Part shown: positions 1 to 7,799 of the stretch, piece by piece
Layout of the letters: each line of letters begins with the position of its first letter
Numbering within the stretch: the stretch's first letter is position 1
Notes under the pieces: model-generated
The model's input: only the letters and a program-made list of their open reading frames with translations
The model's database searches: none
Told to the model about the DNA's origin: nothing
Translations under genes and position numbers: made by a program
Assembly: GCA_964429795.1 (NCBI GenBank)
Contig: CAYSCW010000009.1
Location: 1 to 64,000 of the forward strand
DNA length: 64,000 nucleotides
Source of the DNA: CAYSCW01 sp964429795
Lineage (GTDB): Bacteria > Acidobacteriota > Aminicenantia > Aminicenantales > Aminicenantaceae
Reading direction: 5' to 3'

Positions 1-1
1 G

Positions 2-130
2 TCTGTTAATATAGTCTCAGCGCTAACGACTATAGAAAAAAGTGAAGAAGGCAGCAATAGCATCGAAAAAATTCCTGTCTATGGCATCTACCCCAGGAAT
101 CAGGAGATGTTTTATATAGAAAGAGAGTAG
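2..130 (+). CDS. C-terminal fragment of an unidentified protein, cut by the window edge
   Basis: Frame 2 is open from the left edge to a TAG at 128-130, giving 42 codons whose last residues read PVYGIYPRNQEMFYIERE. The composition is protein-like, but the fragment is too short to assign a family. It converges on the minus-strand gene ending at 332, and a 10-bp hairpin at 226-260 lies between them, as expected between two convergent transcripts. It could still be a chance open frame. Confidence 0.45.
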   Translation, partial: SVNIVSALTTIEKSEEGSNSIEKIPVYGIYPRNQEMFYIERE

Positions 131-143
131 ATATGGAGTAAAA

Positions 144-205
144 AAGATTGCCTAAACAGCGGTAAAAGTCGTCAAAAGCCTTTATTATAAATAAAGATTG
201 CCTAA
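144..205. repeat. Short direct repeat AAAGATTGCCTAA
   Basis: The 13-mer AAAGATTGCCTAA occurs at 144-156 and again at 193-205, 49 bp apart, in the AT-rich spacer after the partial gene. Function is unknown. The repeat is exact but short, so chance is possible. Confidence 0.5.
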
Positions 206-225
206 GATCTTGGCTGTTGTTTTCA

Positions 226-260
226 ATGAGGGAGAATGGATATAATTAAGTCTCCCTCAT
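226..260. terminator. Perfect 10-bp hairpin between convergent genes
   Basis: ATGAGGGAGA (226-235) is the exact complement of TCTCCCTCAT (251-260), with a 15-nt AT-rich loop. It sits between the plus-strand fragment ending at 130 and the minus-strand gene ending at 332. Neither side has a clean T-run, so a bidirectional terminator or 3' stability hairpin is only inferred. Confidence 0.4.
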
Positions 261-331
261 ATTCTGGTAAATATCGTTGAAAAAATCTGCTCTATGGGAA
301 ATTTTCTATCTGATCGAACATTTTCATTGAA

Positions 332-1372
332 TTATGAAAAGAGAGCGCGATGAAAGTTAGCTATCGAGTCAAACGCAATCTTAATAGCCTGCTCCACTTC
401 TTCTTCTGTCACCCTTACATCTCTGCCTTCAAGTTCTCCAGAGCGCACTTTTTCTAGATATTTCCTATCTACGATACCTAGATTATGCGTAATCGGATGT
501 CGTTTCAAAAAAATTTCATTCAATAATTCAACATCTTTTTCATCAGTCTCCTCAAAAACACTCTTACCTACGATCTTTTCAGTGATCTTTGGAGCAAGTG
601 TAATGTTCTGAAAAAAGTTCTTTATTTTGTTCTTAAAGATATTTTCGATTTCCTCTTTCGGAGTTCCTTTTTCAGCCAAGCTTCTTCTCACTTGATTACG
701 AAGCGCCGCTTCAAAAACAGAAACTGTATCTTCAAGGGCATTCTCAATATCCTTTTGAGCTACTCTGGCACCAAGTTCCTCTTTTCTTCGTTTCGTATCT
801 TTGAGCATCGCTCTGATTACATTAAACTCAGCCTCAACATGAGTGATGAATATATCTCTTCCACAATCAGAGCACCAAGTTGCCAGGCCATACACAGAAT
901 GATCAAGACCACAATAATGACAGACAACATCCCTCTTTAAAACCTCCTCTAACGGAGGACTTACATAAGGCAATCTTCCAGGCTTAAGTGATATTTCAAT
1001 CGAAAAAAATTTATCTCCGTATTTCCTTTTTCCTGAAGGCCCTAAACCAAGGCCGTTTTCAAGCGCTTTGCTTACACCTTCTAAAGCCTCTCTCTTTACT
1101 ATATCTGTGGCATATCTGATTTGTTCTTTCGATATAAAGCTACTAGGTTCATCTGAATATCTACAATAGGGACAAAAAACCTCAGTTTGATTCTCGGTAA
1201 TCCCCGTCCCAGGCTTCACCTTAAAATAGCCTGGTGAACAGAAATCATTTGGGCATCTTCTTGCTACTCTTCCTTCTTTGTCTGGCGGCATAGAAATACT
1301 CATCTTATACTGATCTGGTCCGATTTTCTTGATATTATGAGGACCGCCTTCTTTAAAAATCTTGTTTGACAT
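332..1372 (-). CDS. Double zinc-ribbon protein of unknown function
   Basis: A 346-residue soluble protein with no signal peptide or membrane segment. Two Cys clusters are visible. The first is near residues 40-70 (CPNDFC followed by CPYC). The second is near 150-170 (CHYC followed by CSDC). Together they suggest two zinc ribbons. The remainder is helical and charged, with an FFQNITLAPKITEKIVGK segment near 255-272. It is the last gene of a tight minus-strand operon: 8 nt separate it from the winged-helix gene at 1381-1659, itself 9 nt from an Mrr-like nuclease gene. Zinc ribbons beside a nuclease suggest nucleic-acid recognition, which is inference. I do not recognise the family. Confidence 0.75.
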   Translation of the reverse strand: MSNKIFKEGGPHNIKKIGPDQYKMSISMPPDKEGRVARRCPNDFCSPGYFKVKPGTGITENQTEVFCPYCRYSDEPSSFISKEQIRYATDIVKREALEGVSKALENGLGLGPSGKRKYGDKFFSIEISLKPGRLPYVSPPLEEVLKRDVVCHYCGLDHSVYGLATWCSDCGRDIFITHVEAEFNVIRAMLKDTKRRKEELGARVAQKDIENALEDTVSVFEAALRNQVRRSLAEKGTPKEEIENIFKNKIKNFFQNITLAPKITEKIVGKSVFEETDEKDVELLNEIFLKRHPITHNLGIVDRKYLEKVRSGELEGRDVRVTEEEVEQAIKIAFDSIANFHRALFS

Positions 1373-1380
1373 TTATGCTC

Positions 1381-1659
1381 CTAAGGAACAATTTTTGGAT
1401 GTTTTCCAGGATCATATAATTCATATTGTCCATCACCACAGAGAAACAAAAAGGGCTTTATGTTCTGCCAGCGGTATCTTGCAGGAACCAGATTCACTAC
1501 AACAGACATTAGATGCTGATATATTGTTTCATCTTCCCAGTCGCCTTTTTCTTTTATTTGGCTGTATAGTTTAGAAAATGGATATATTTCTCCAGGCTTC
1601 ACTATTTCTCTTATGGCTTTAAAACACGTCTCGCCTTTATGGCCTTTAGGTTTTGGCAT
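1381..1659 (-). CDS. Small winged-helix-like protein, middle gene of the nuclease operon
   Basis: A 92-residue protein starting MPKPKGHKGETCFKAIREIV. The pattern KPGEIYPFSKLYSQIKEKG followed by DETIYQHLMSVVVNL, then an aromatic beta-hairpin (RYRWQNIKPFLFLCGDGQYELY), resembles a compact winged helix such as restriction-system-associated DNA-binding modules. That is a fold-level inference only. The start is the ATG at 1659, 9 nt after the nuclease stop. With only 8-9 nt between the three genes they are almost certainly co-transcribed. The likely role is DNA binding for the nuclease or operon autoregulation. Confidence 0.7.
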   Translation of the reverse strand: MPKPKGHKGETCFKAIREIVKPGEIYPFSKLYSQIKEKGDWEDETIYQHLMSVVVNLVPARYRWQNIKPFLFLCGDGQYELYDPGKHPKIVP

Positions 1660-1668
1660 TTTAGTCTC

Positions 1669-2595
1669 CTATTTTCCCATCATTATTTCATGGATCTTCA
1701 AATATATATTACCAGTCTGGGATGCATATCGCCTCTTCCTCAACAACAATTGAATCAAATCTATACGACCTTCTAGTACGGCCATCAAATCGCTCCCATC
1801 TACCAATATCATCAATCTTCGGCCTGTAGAATGGGCTTTCACGCTATCCTCAGAGAATCCATTTATTGATAAAAACAACCCTAATGTATTTTCAAGCTTC
1901 CTTCCTAATTTCCCACTAAAAGCATCCAACTCTTTGGTTGATACAGGTTCCTGTTGCCATCTTGCCTCTAATAGATAATCCGTATTTTCAAAAGTAAATG
2001 CTCCATCAATCTGTTCGCCTGTAACCTTAAATGATGCTTTTGGATCCAAATCAAACAGGCTAAATAACTCTTTTAAAATTTTTTCTAATTGATAGCCTCG
2101 TTTTTGATGTTCAGTACTGCTTATTAACGAAAAATATTCCTTTTGCAATTCCTCAAGCCTCTCCTTAACGCCTTTAGTTCTTAAAATTTTCTCATGTATG
2201 TCTTTTCTACGCTCTTCGTATTTCTTTTGCTCCTCAACCAAATCTGAGTGGCCTTTCATTAAGGCTTCAAGGGCCTTAACAGATTCCTTAGCCTTATGAG
2301 CTTTCTTCTTACCATCTTCTAGTCTTTCAAGATGGGAGAAATCGTTTATTTTAATTACCTCCGTCATTAACCGCAGAAGATCATTCTGATAGGTGTCTTG
2401 GTGTCTGGAGAGAAAATCAATTAGAACCGTAACAATATTCCTCTTATATTCATTCCAATTCAGACGAGATAAAATGGCAGGCTCACTAATTGTATTCATA
2501 ATAAAACTACGTAAATCAGACTTGTACCAATAAATGTTCGTTAGCGCTTCCTTCAAAGCATTGATGGCAGCTGGTGCTATTACTTTCTTCCCCAT
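1669..2595 (-). CDS. Mrr-like PD-(D/E)XK nuclease family protein with a coiled-coil N-terminal half
   Basis: A 308-residue soluble protein. Residues 1-100 are helical and 100-160 form a charged coiled coil. Residues 165-290 resemble the Mrr-like restriction endonuclease fold: RGYQLEKILKELF, then GEQIDGAF with the putative metal-binding Asp, then the strand YLLEARWQ, then a helix with FLSINGF and the strand LMILVDGSDL. Related nucleases usually have E-x-K in the second strand. Here the bases read E-A-R, so the catalytic lysine position is arginine. It is first in a three-gene minus-strand operon. A role in cleaving foreign or modified DNA is inferred from fold and context. The Lys-to-Arg change makes activity uncertain. 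Confidence 0.7.
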   Translation of the reverse strand: MGKKVIAPAAINALKEALTNIYWYKSDLRSFIMNTISEPAILSRLNWNEYKRNIVTVLIDFLSRHQDTYQNDLLRLMTEVIKINDFSHLERLEDGKKKAHKAKESVKALEALMKGHSDLVEEQKKYEERRKDIHEKILRTKGVKERLEELQKEYFSLISSTEHQKRGYQLEKILKELFSLFDLDPKASFKVTGEQIDGAFTFENTDYLLEARWQQEPVSTKELDAFSGKLGRKLENTLGLFLSINGFSEDSVKAHSTGRRLMILVDGSDLMAVLEGRIDLIQLLLRKRRYASQTGNIYLKIHEIMMGK

Positions 2596-2610
2596 TCTTT
2601 CGCTTATTTT

Positions 2611-2639
2611 AGCTTATCAATACGCACTGAATTAGTCAA
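2611..2639 (-). promoter_or_regulatory. Sigma-70-like promoter for the nuclease operon
   Basis: On the minus strand TTGACT (2639-2634) is followed after 17 bp by TAAGCT (2616-2611), 16-22 bp before the ATG at 2595. The -35 box is good and the -10 is weak. The position is close to the gene, giving a very short leader. Confidence 0.4.
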
Positions 2640-2714
2640 TCTCTGACAGTTCCAACATAATCAAAATCAAACAGATACGGAATGTTTAAAGGCATCGGAA
2701 TCTTTAAATTATAT

Positions 2715-2745
2715 ATTCTTTAAATCCTTTAAATTCTTAAAGAAT
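2715..2745. promoter_or_regulatory. AT-rich 9-bp inverted repeat upstream of the nuclease operon
   Basis: ATTCTTTAA (2715-2723) and TTAAAGAAT (2737-2745) are exact complements separated by 13 bp. They lie about 75 bp upstream of the promoter-like boxes at 2611-2639 and about 100 bp before the 2846-3307 stop. This could be an operator for the operon's own winged-helix protein, or just low-complexity AT sequence. Confidence 0.3.
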
Positions 2746-2845
2746 TTCTGAACTTAATTTCCTTTCTCTACTGTCGGACTCTCCTCCTATCGCCCCAATT
2801 AATTCAATTACACTCTTAGACTTCCTCGATTTCCTACATTACCTA

Positions 2846-3307
2846 TTATCTTGCTTTTAAGTCTTTCTTGGCTATTTCGATTAAGTCATCAAGGCATTCT
2901 TTGGTTGTTTTTTGCTCTCCCTCAAGGTACTCAAAAAAGTCCTGAGTCTTCTTGACCTCTCTGATTTCTCTCTGATATTCTCTCAATCTACTGAGGGCTC
3001 TTTCAGACAGACTGAAAGCACCAACATCTATAGCTTTAATTATTTCATCAAGCCCTTTCCTAGCCTGGATAAAAAGCTCCTCTTTTCTACTCTCTGGTAG
3101 CTCTCTACCCTCTATTGTCGCATCCATAAACTGATCAATATAGGTCTTTGAGTGGTGGAGTGCCTCTATCACTTTTTTGTAGGATTCAACCTTTAGCTCC
3201 CACCATCTTTCGGTACGAAATTTTCTCAACGACAATTGCACAGTTATCCAGGCGCTTACAGATGCAATTATTATTCCAACTAATAGCTGCCAAACACTTT
3301 CTGGCAT
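2846..3307 (-). CDS. Membrane-anchored helical protein of unknown function
   Basis: A 153-residue protein. One hydrophobic segment at residues 5-25 (WQLLVGIIIASVSAWITVQL) is followed by a basic RKFR stop-transfer, giving a single-pass anchor. The rest is helical and charged and should lie in the cytoplasm. The arrangement (anchor, then WWELKVESYKKVIEALHH) is seen in many uncharacterised bacterial membrane proteins of this size, but I cannot name the family. About 250 bp of AT-rich DNA separates it from the nuclease operon, so co-regulation is uncertain. It is part of the accessory-looking left end. Confidence 0.65.
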   Translation of the reverse strand: MPESVWQLLVGIIIASVSAWITVQLSLRKFRTERWWELKVESYKKVIEALHHSKTYIDQFMDATIEGRELPESRKEELFIQARKGLDEIIKAIDVGAFSLSERALSRLREYQREIREVKKTQDFFEYLEGEQKTTKECLDDLIEIAKKDLKAR

Positions 3308-3408
3308 AGTTTACCCTCCCATTCAGCCTTCGTAGTATCATATCAACTCTTATCTCCTCGAGCAACAGCTATCTTGAGTCAGATAAGGAATATGCTCAAC
3401 AAAAGACT

Positions 3409-3634
3409 CTCTTTCAGACAAAGAAGCAAACTTTAGTTCGCTCTGAAAGAGTCGGGAGGCCTCGGTTCAGCTTCGCTTTGCCCCTCGGCCTCGCCAATCC
3501 TTTCTCCGCCGCCGCCAATCCGACAGACGAGGATTCTTCCTTCTCTGCCGTAAGGGAAAAGATTTTCTTAAAGCAGAAGGCCTCGTTCGCAGTAAGGGAA
3601 AGTGGTGACACCTAACTCCTCGGAGTCTGGTGTC
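3409..3634. repeat. Hairpin-rich element resembling a dispersed intergenic repeat
   Basis: This element, part of the 3308-3791 gap, has markedly higher G+C than its flanks. CTCTTTCAGA (3409-3418) pairs exactly with TCTGAAAGAG (3442-3451). The motif GTAAGGGAAA occurs twice, near 3549 and 3591. A compound hairpin spans 3607-3634: GACACC pairs with GGTGTC and inner ACTCC pairs with GGAGT around a 2-nt loop. Two overlapping minus-strand frames here encode implausible peptides. I interpret the stretch as a noncoding repeat unit or structured RNA rather than genes. Copies elsewhere in the genome cannot be seen from this window. Confidence 0.45.
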
Positions 3635-3791
3635 TGTGCCTAAAAAACTCCACAAAAACCTCTTGAATGGACGATTTTGCACCGATAAGGCGTGGTTTTA
3701 GCTTGTTAAATCTCAAGGGTAGTGTTAAATTACAGGGTAAGAAATTAGAATGAATAATTCAGGATAGATAATTTCATCCAGGAGGATTTTG

Positions 3792-5084
3792 ATGAACAGT
3801 CATCGTAAAACGTACTTGCTGGGCATTTTAACTTCCCTTTGCCTCCTTGCTCTGCCTCTTGGCTCGCAAGTGGAAAAAGACATTGACCCCAATCTCTGGC
3901 AGAAGGCGCTCAAGATTCACGAGAGCGCCATCGTCATCGACACCCACTGCGATACGCCGATGCTTATGCTGGACAGAGGGATTGACATCGGAGTGAAGTC
4001 CCAGAAAAATGATGTCGACCTTATCCGGATGAAGGAGGGAGGGCTCGATGCCATCTTTTTTGCGGTATTTATATCCAACGACCTGGACGAAAAGCATCCG
4101 GCTACAAGAGCCCTGCAGGTCATCGATGAAATCTACCGCCAGGTCGAACGCTACCCGGACCTGGCAGGAATGGCCTACTCGCCGCAGGATATCCGCAAGC
4201 TCCATCAAGAAGGGAAAAGAGCCATCCTGATCGGCATGGAAAACGGGAGCCCTGTAGAGGGAAGCCTGAGGCTCCTCAGAGATTATTATCGTTTGGGCGT
4301 TCGGTACATAACGCTGACACACGGCAGCAACAATCCGATCTGCGACTCATCGACGGCCAGGGAGCCGCGATGGAATGGACTGAGCGATTTCGGCAGGGAA
4401 GTTGTCAAAGAAATGAACAGGCTGGGCATGATCGTCGATGTCTCCCATATCTCAGATAAGGCCTTCTGGGACGTGTTGGAAGTATCGAGCGCTCCTGTCA
4501 TGGCTTCTCACTCCTGCGCCCGCGCTCTGTGCCAGAATCCGCGGAATATGTCCGATGAGATGATCAAGGCTCTGGCCCAAAATGGCGGAGTTATCCAGAT
4601 CAATTTCTACGGCGGTTTTCTGGATGAGTCGATAAGCCGGAAATCCGAGGAGGTCCGGAAAAAACTCCGGCCCGAATTTGAAAAGCTGAGGGAAAAGTAT
4701 AAAGGCGACGAAGATGCCTACTGGAAAGCTGTGGAAGAACTCTGGAGAGAGCATACTCCGCCTTCACCCGAGATTGATATCCTCATCGATCACATCGATC
4801 ATGTTGTGAAACTGGTCGGGGCAGACCATGTCGGACTCGGCTCGGATTATGACGGCGCCAGCAGTTATCCCATCGGGCTGGAGGATGTCTCCGGCTATCC
4901 TCTAATCACCTACGATCTCCTCAAACGGGGCTACCAAGAAAAGGACATCGTTAAAATCCTGGGAGGCAATTTCCTCCGTGTCTTCGATGAAGTCATCCAG
5001 AGGGCGGCGGATCTCATCTCTCAAAATTCACTCAATCCGAAGCAACAGCAGTTCCTTTTCTTACAGGCCTGGTCTCAGCTATAA
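3792..5084 (+). CDS. Secreted membrane dipeptidase (peptidase M19, renal dipeptidase family)
   Basis: A zinc-dependent dipeptidase that cleaves L-Xaa-L/D-Xaa dipeptides, here exported. Visible family signatures: the metal-binding HxD in IDTHCDTPML (His52, Asp54), the bridging Glu in GMENGSPVEG, metal and substrate histidines in YITLTHGSNN, VDVSHISD and MASHSCARAL, and the C-terminal LGSDYDGASSYP. The length of about 430 residues is normal. A signal peptide covers roughly residues 1-25. The ATG at 3792 is chosen because GGAGGA lies 5 nt upstream, while the in-frame TTG at 3789 is too close to it. The 3' end overlaps the convergent gene by 53 bp. It fits the window's peptide-scavenging theme. 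Confidence 0.93.
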   Translation: MNSHRKTYLLGILTSLCLLALPLGSQVEKDIDPNLWQKALKIHESAIVIDTHCDTPMLMLDRGIDIGVKSQKNDVDLIRMKEGGLDAIFFAVFISNDLDEKHPATRALQVIDEIYRQVERYPDLAGMAYSPQDIRKLHQEGKRAILIGMENGSPVEGSLRLLRDYYRLGVRYITLTHGSNNPICDSSTAREPRWNGLSDFGREVVKEMNRLGMIVDVSHISDKAFWDVLEVSSAPVMASHSCARALCQNPRNMSDEMIKALAQNGGVIQINFYGGFLDESISRKSEEVRKKLRPEFEKLREKYKGDEDAYWKAVEELWREHTPPSPEIDILIDHIDHVVKLVGADHVGLGSDYDGASSYPIGLEDVSGYPLITYDLLKRGYQEKDIVKILGGNFLRVFDEVIQRAADLISQNSLNPKQQQFLFLQAWSQL

Positions 5085-7569
5085 AGACTCCGATAACGGC
5101 CACCATAGCAAACAGAAAACCTCTCCATAACGCTGCAAGAGCAATGCTGCCCATAAGCTGTGCGGCTCCGATCATCTCGCTTCCCTTGTGCACCAAAACC
5201 ACGGCTTCTAATGTGCTCAGGGCGGCATAAAAAAGGCCGATTAAGGCACCGCAGCCTACTCCTGCAATCAGTCGTCTGAAGAGAAGAGCGCCGCCTGCCC
5301 AGTAAGACACGGCTGCAGCCATGAGACCAGGAATCCAGATGGCCAGCCACCAGATGTCACCAAAGCGGGGGATGTAGCCTCTTAGTTGGAAGAAGACGAT
5401 ATCTATGAGAGCAAGAATGGCCGTTCCTGCAAGAGCACATAGAGGCAGATGCCAGTATCTCGGCATCAAACCAGAGCGGAGTTGGCGACGAAGCTTGATG
5501 CGTCTCCTTAAACTCAAGGGATAGTTGTAGAAGGAGTCAAAGAGCACATGCTCCAGCAAGGCCCCCCTCTCCCCAAAAACGGGCACGATATGGGCCATCC
5601 CTATAGCCCAGCGTCCGGCCATGAAACGGGCAAGATCGGGGTAGCGGTAAGCCATCTGTAAAGGGAAGGCCAGATAGCCGATATACTTGAAGAAGCTTAG
5701 ATAAAAAGCGATAGTATAATCTTTAAAGTTGCGCTCTTTTAATACCAGAAAAGTGACATACAGTCCCCGCGCGATCGACCCCGGGGAGATGGGTATCACC
5801 TGAAAAAACCCGAGGATTAAGCCAGCATGGAGTGAGGCTTGCTGCCAGGAAAGTTCAGGATGCAGCCGGATATAGATAAAAGCCACCAGCACAGAGACAA
5901 TCTGCGTCACCGGCAGCGTACACACATGAACAGCAAGGCTCTTGAGGTACTTCTGGATGAAGGGCTCCTTTATCTGGGAATTGATGCGCTCAGCCTCTTC
6001 ACCGCTTAGCATACCTTCCTTTTGCCCCAAAGAAATCAATTCACGCAGCCACTTTTCCCGGACCTCAGCCTTAAAATACAAACGGAACGGCCTGAGAAAA
6101 ATGTAGTCCAGCTTCTCCAGGAAAAAGCGCCGGTCTGAAAAAAACCGATGCATCCCGGCGGGTAAGATGGAAAGTGGAAGATGAGCAAAATAACGCCAGG
6201 GATGCGCTGCCAGTTTGCCGGCCCTCTTTTCATCGACACGGCCTGCCCTGTGCCATCGGATCAAGGCCTCAGCAATGCGGGCTCTCCCTGCACGCAGAAA
6301 ATAGCTAAGGCTGGTAAACATACGCTTGTAGTGATGCCTATAAACATCTTGACCCCAAAGACCGCGCGAAAAATTTCCTAAAAAGGGGATTAACCCTAAG
6401 AACCAAAACACAAAAATCAGAAATCGGCTGCATTTCAACTTCTCGGACATCTCTTCATCGATCATGTTACGAATCTTCCAGCTTTCCACAAAGCCCATCA
6501 GGATGGATGTCCGCAGTTTCCGGGCGGTAATCAACTTGAGATGATGGTGGGCAAAATCAGGCAAAGAGTTACGGTAAGATTTTTCCGCTTCCTTAAGCTC
6601 CTCAACAGCCTCTTCCATGCCAGCAAAAGACTGGGGATGTTTGCCGACAAAGCGCTCAAGTTTGTCGATGTTTCCCCGGTCGAACTGCACCAGACTTCCT
6701 CGCGTTATTCCCTTAAGTATCAGCTTGAAGTCGGCAGGACACATGGGTAAAAAGGGAAGAAGGGCCAGTCCCGCCCTGAAATCGACAGCCACCATCCCTC
6801 CACTCGGTTGAAGGTCGCTATCAATCCGCTTGAGAGCATTAGGCTGGCTCTTGAACGTCCACCACTCGTACTGTCTGGCAAGCTCAAAGGCTCCCATTTC
6901 ATGCGTAAGCTCTACCAGACGGTACATGAAGGCTTTCTTTGCCCTATACTCAGCAGAACCCAAGCCCTCAGCGCTTTTTCCGATCTCCCATCTCAACCTG
7001 GCCTCCAGATTGTCATCCACCTCGAACCGCCAGACCCGCCCTTCAATCCACTCGCTTATTTCTCCAAAGCTTCCCAGGGTGGTATCGAGAAATGTGGCAT
7101 GTATATCCACCACTGCTCTTTCTGACCCGAGTCGCAATTGTGCTCCGCATCGGATAAGCTTCTGCCACAAGGCTCCTGCCCGGGCTGCGGCGGGATTCGA
7201 CTGGGGCGAAAAAGGCCCTTGAAAGGCCAGGACATAGATCAAATTACGGTACCAGATGGCAAATCTTCTGGGAGGAATGAGAATTTTTAAAGCATACAAA
7301 CGACCGGATTCCAAGCCGGTTATCGGCTCCTTATCCGGCTCAACATCCAAGAGTCTCACCCGGTAAACCTGGCCTGCATAACCGCCGCCGACAAACTGCT
7401 CCACCTCTAGCCTGATCCTCGCCTCTCTTGCCGGGACTAGGCCTTTAGCCTGGTAGGTGAGCTTTGTGCCGGGATCGTAGCGTTGGATACGAAGGGGGCG
7501 GAGGATGTGCTGGCGAAGGAAGACTTCCTTTAGATGACGGATGGTTTCAAGGGAATATTCAACTCCCAT
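5032..7569 (-). CDS. Large protein with N-terminal kinase-like domain and C-terminal membrane domain
   Basis: An 845-residue protein. The N-terminal third resembles a protein-kinase or ABC1-like fold: glycine-rich loop VGGGYAGQVYRV (residues 60-71), candidate ATP-binding lysine in LYALKI (Lys95), a hinge-like FGEISEWIEG (168-177), a catalytic-loop-like SQPNALK (241-247, Asn245) and a DFG-like AVDFRAGL (Asp263). No HRD or equivalent Asp precedes Asn245, so activity is doubtful. From about residue 370 there are many hydrophobic segments separated by basic loops, including clusters near 550-640 and 730-830, giving a polytopic membrane domain. No family was recognised for the whole protein. Its stop lies inside the convergent dipeptidase gene (53-bp overlap), and it diverges from the ECF-type promoter at 7743. 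A membrane kinase or pseudokinase is an inference. Confidence 0.7.
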   Translation of the reverse strand: MGVEYSLETIRHLKEVFLRQHILRPLRIQRYDPGTKLTYQAKGLVPAREARIRLEVEQFVGGGYAGQVYRVRLLDVEPDKEPITGLESGRLYALKILIPPRRFAIWYRNLIYVLAFQGPFSPQSNPAAARAGALWQKLIRCGAQLRLGSERAVVDIHATFLDTTLGSFGEISEWIEGRVWRFEVDDNLEARLRWEIGKSAEGLGSAEYRAKKAFMYRLVELTHEMGAFELARQYEWWTFKSQPNALKRIDSDLQPSGGMVAVDFRAGLALLPFLPMCPADFKLILKGITRGSLVQFDRGNIDKLERFVGKHPQSFAGMEEAVEELKEAEKSYRNSLPDFAHHHLKLITARKLRTSILMGFVESWKIRNMIDEEMSEKLKCSRFLIFVFWFLGLIPFLGNFSRGLWGQDVYRHHYKRMFTSLSYFLRAGRARIAEALIRWHRAGRVDEKRAGKLAAHPWRYFAHLPLSILPAGMHRFFSDRRFFLEKLDYIFLRPFRLYFKAEVREKWLRELISLGQKEGMLSGEEAERINSQIKEPFIQKYLKSLAVHVCTLPVTQIVSVLVAFIYIRLHPELSWQQASLHAGLILGFFQVIPISPGSIARGLYVTFLVLKERNFKDYTIAFYLSFFKYIGYLAFPLQMAYRYPDLARFMAGRWAIGMAHIVPVFGERGALLEHVLFDSFYNYPLSLRRRIKLRRQLRSGLMPRYWHLPLCALAGTAILALIDIVFFQLRGYIPRFGDIWWLAIWIPGLMAAAVSYWAGGALLFRRLIAGVGCGALIGLFYAALSTLEAVVLVHKGSEMIGAAQLMGSIALAALWRGFLFAMVAVIGVFIAETRPVRKGTAVASD

Positions 7570-7742
7570 TCACTCTTTCCTTCTGATTCTATGGAGCATT
7601 TGCTTTACCCATCTCGATTATCCCTAATTTATCTAATGAAAAGCTTATAACAGAGCAAAATTCTGATGTCAAATTGAAAGCCCAATGATGCCCAATAAAT
7701 ATCTTGCATTTTTGCGGCAAACCATAATTTTTATATTCTCTT

Positions 7743-7771
7743 GGAATAAAATCAGGACTTGTGTTGTCTAA
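7743..7771 (+). promoter_or_regulatory. ECF-type promoter upstream of the lipoprotein/barrel cassette
   Basis: GGAATAAA (7743-7750), 13 bp, TTGTCTAA (7764-7771). The same two boxes with 12-13 bp spacing recur at 10686, 19485, 19795 and 22877. The GGAA -35 and GTC-type -10 fit an ECF sigma promoter. Predicted transcription starts near 7778, which rules out the in-frame GTG at 7761 as the start of the following gene and supports the ATG at 7800. Confidence 0.75.
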
Positions 7772-7799
7772 CTATAAAAAAACCAATGCGAGGTCGCAG

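Noticed and set aside
2816..2845. Possible extra ECF-type site (AGTCTAA with a distant GGTAATG) near 2820 on the minus strand
   Set aside because: The -35 does not match GGAATAAA and it lies over 200 bp from the next start codon.
3414..3682. Two overlapping minus-strand open frames of 65 and 71 codons
   Set aside because: They use different frames over the same hairpin-rich DNA, with no family and no good ribosome-binding site. More likely a noncoding repeat.
3828..4322. 164-codon minus-strand frame inside the M19 dipeptidase
   Set aside because: The plus-strand gene has complete catalytic motifs. The antisense frame has none.
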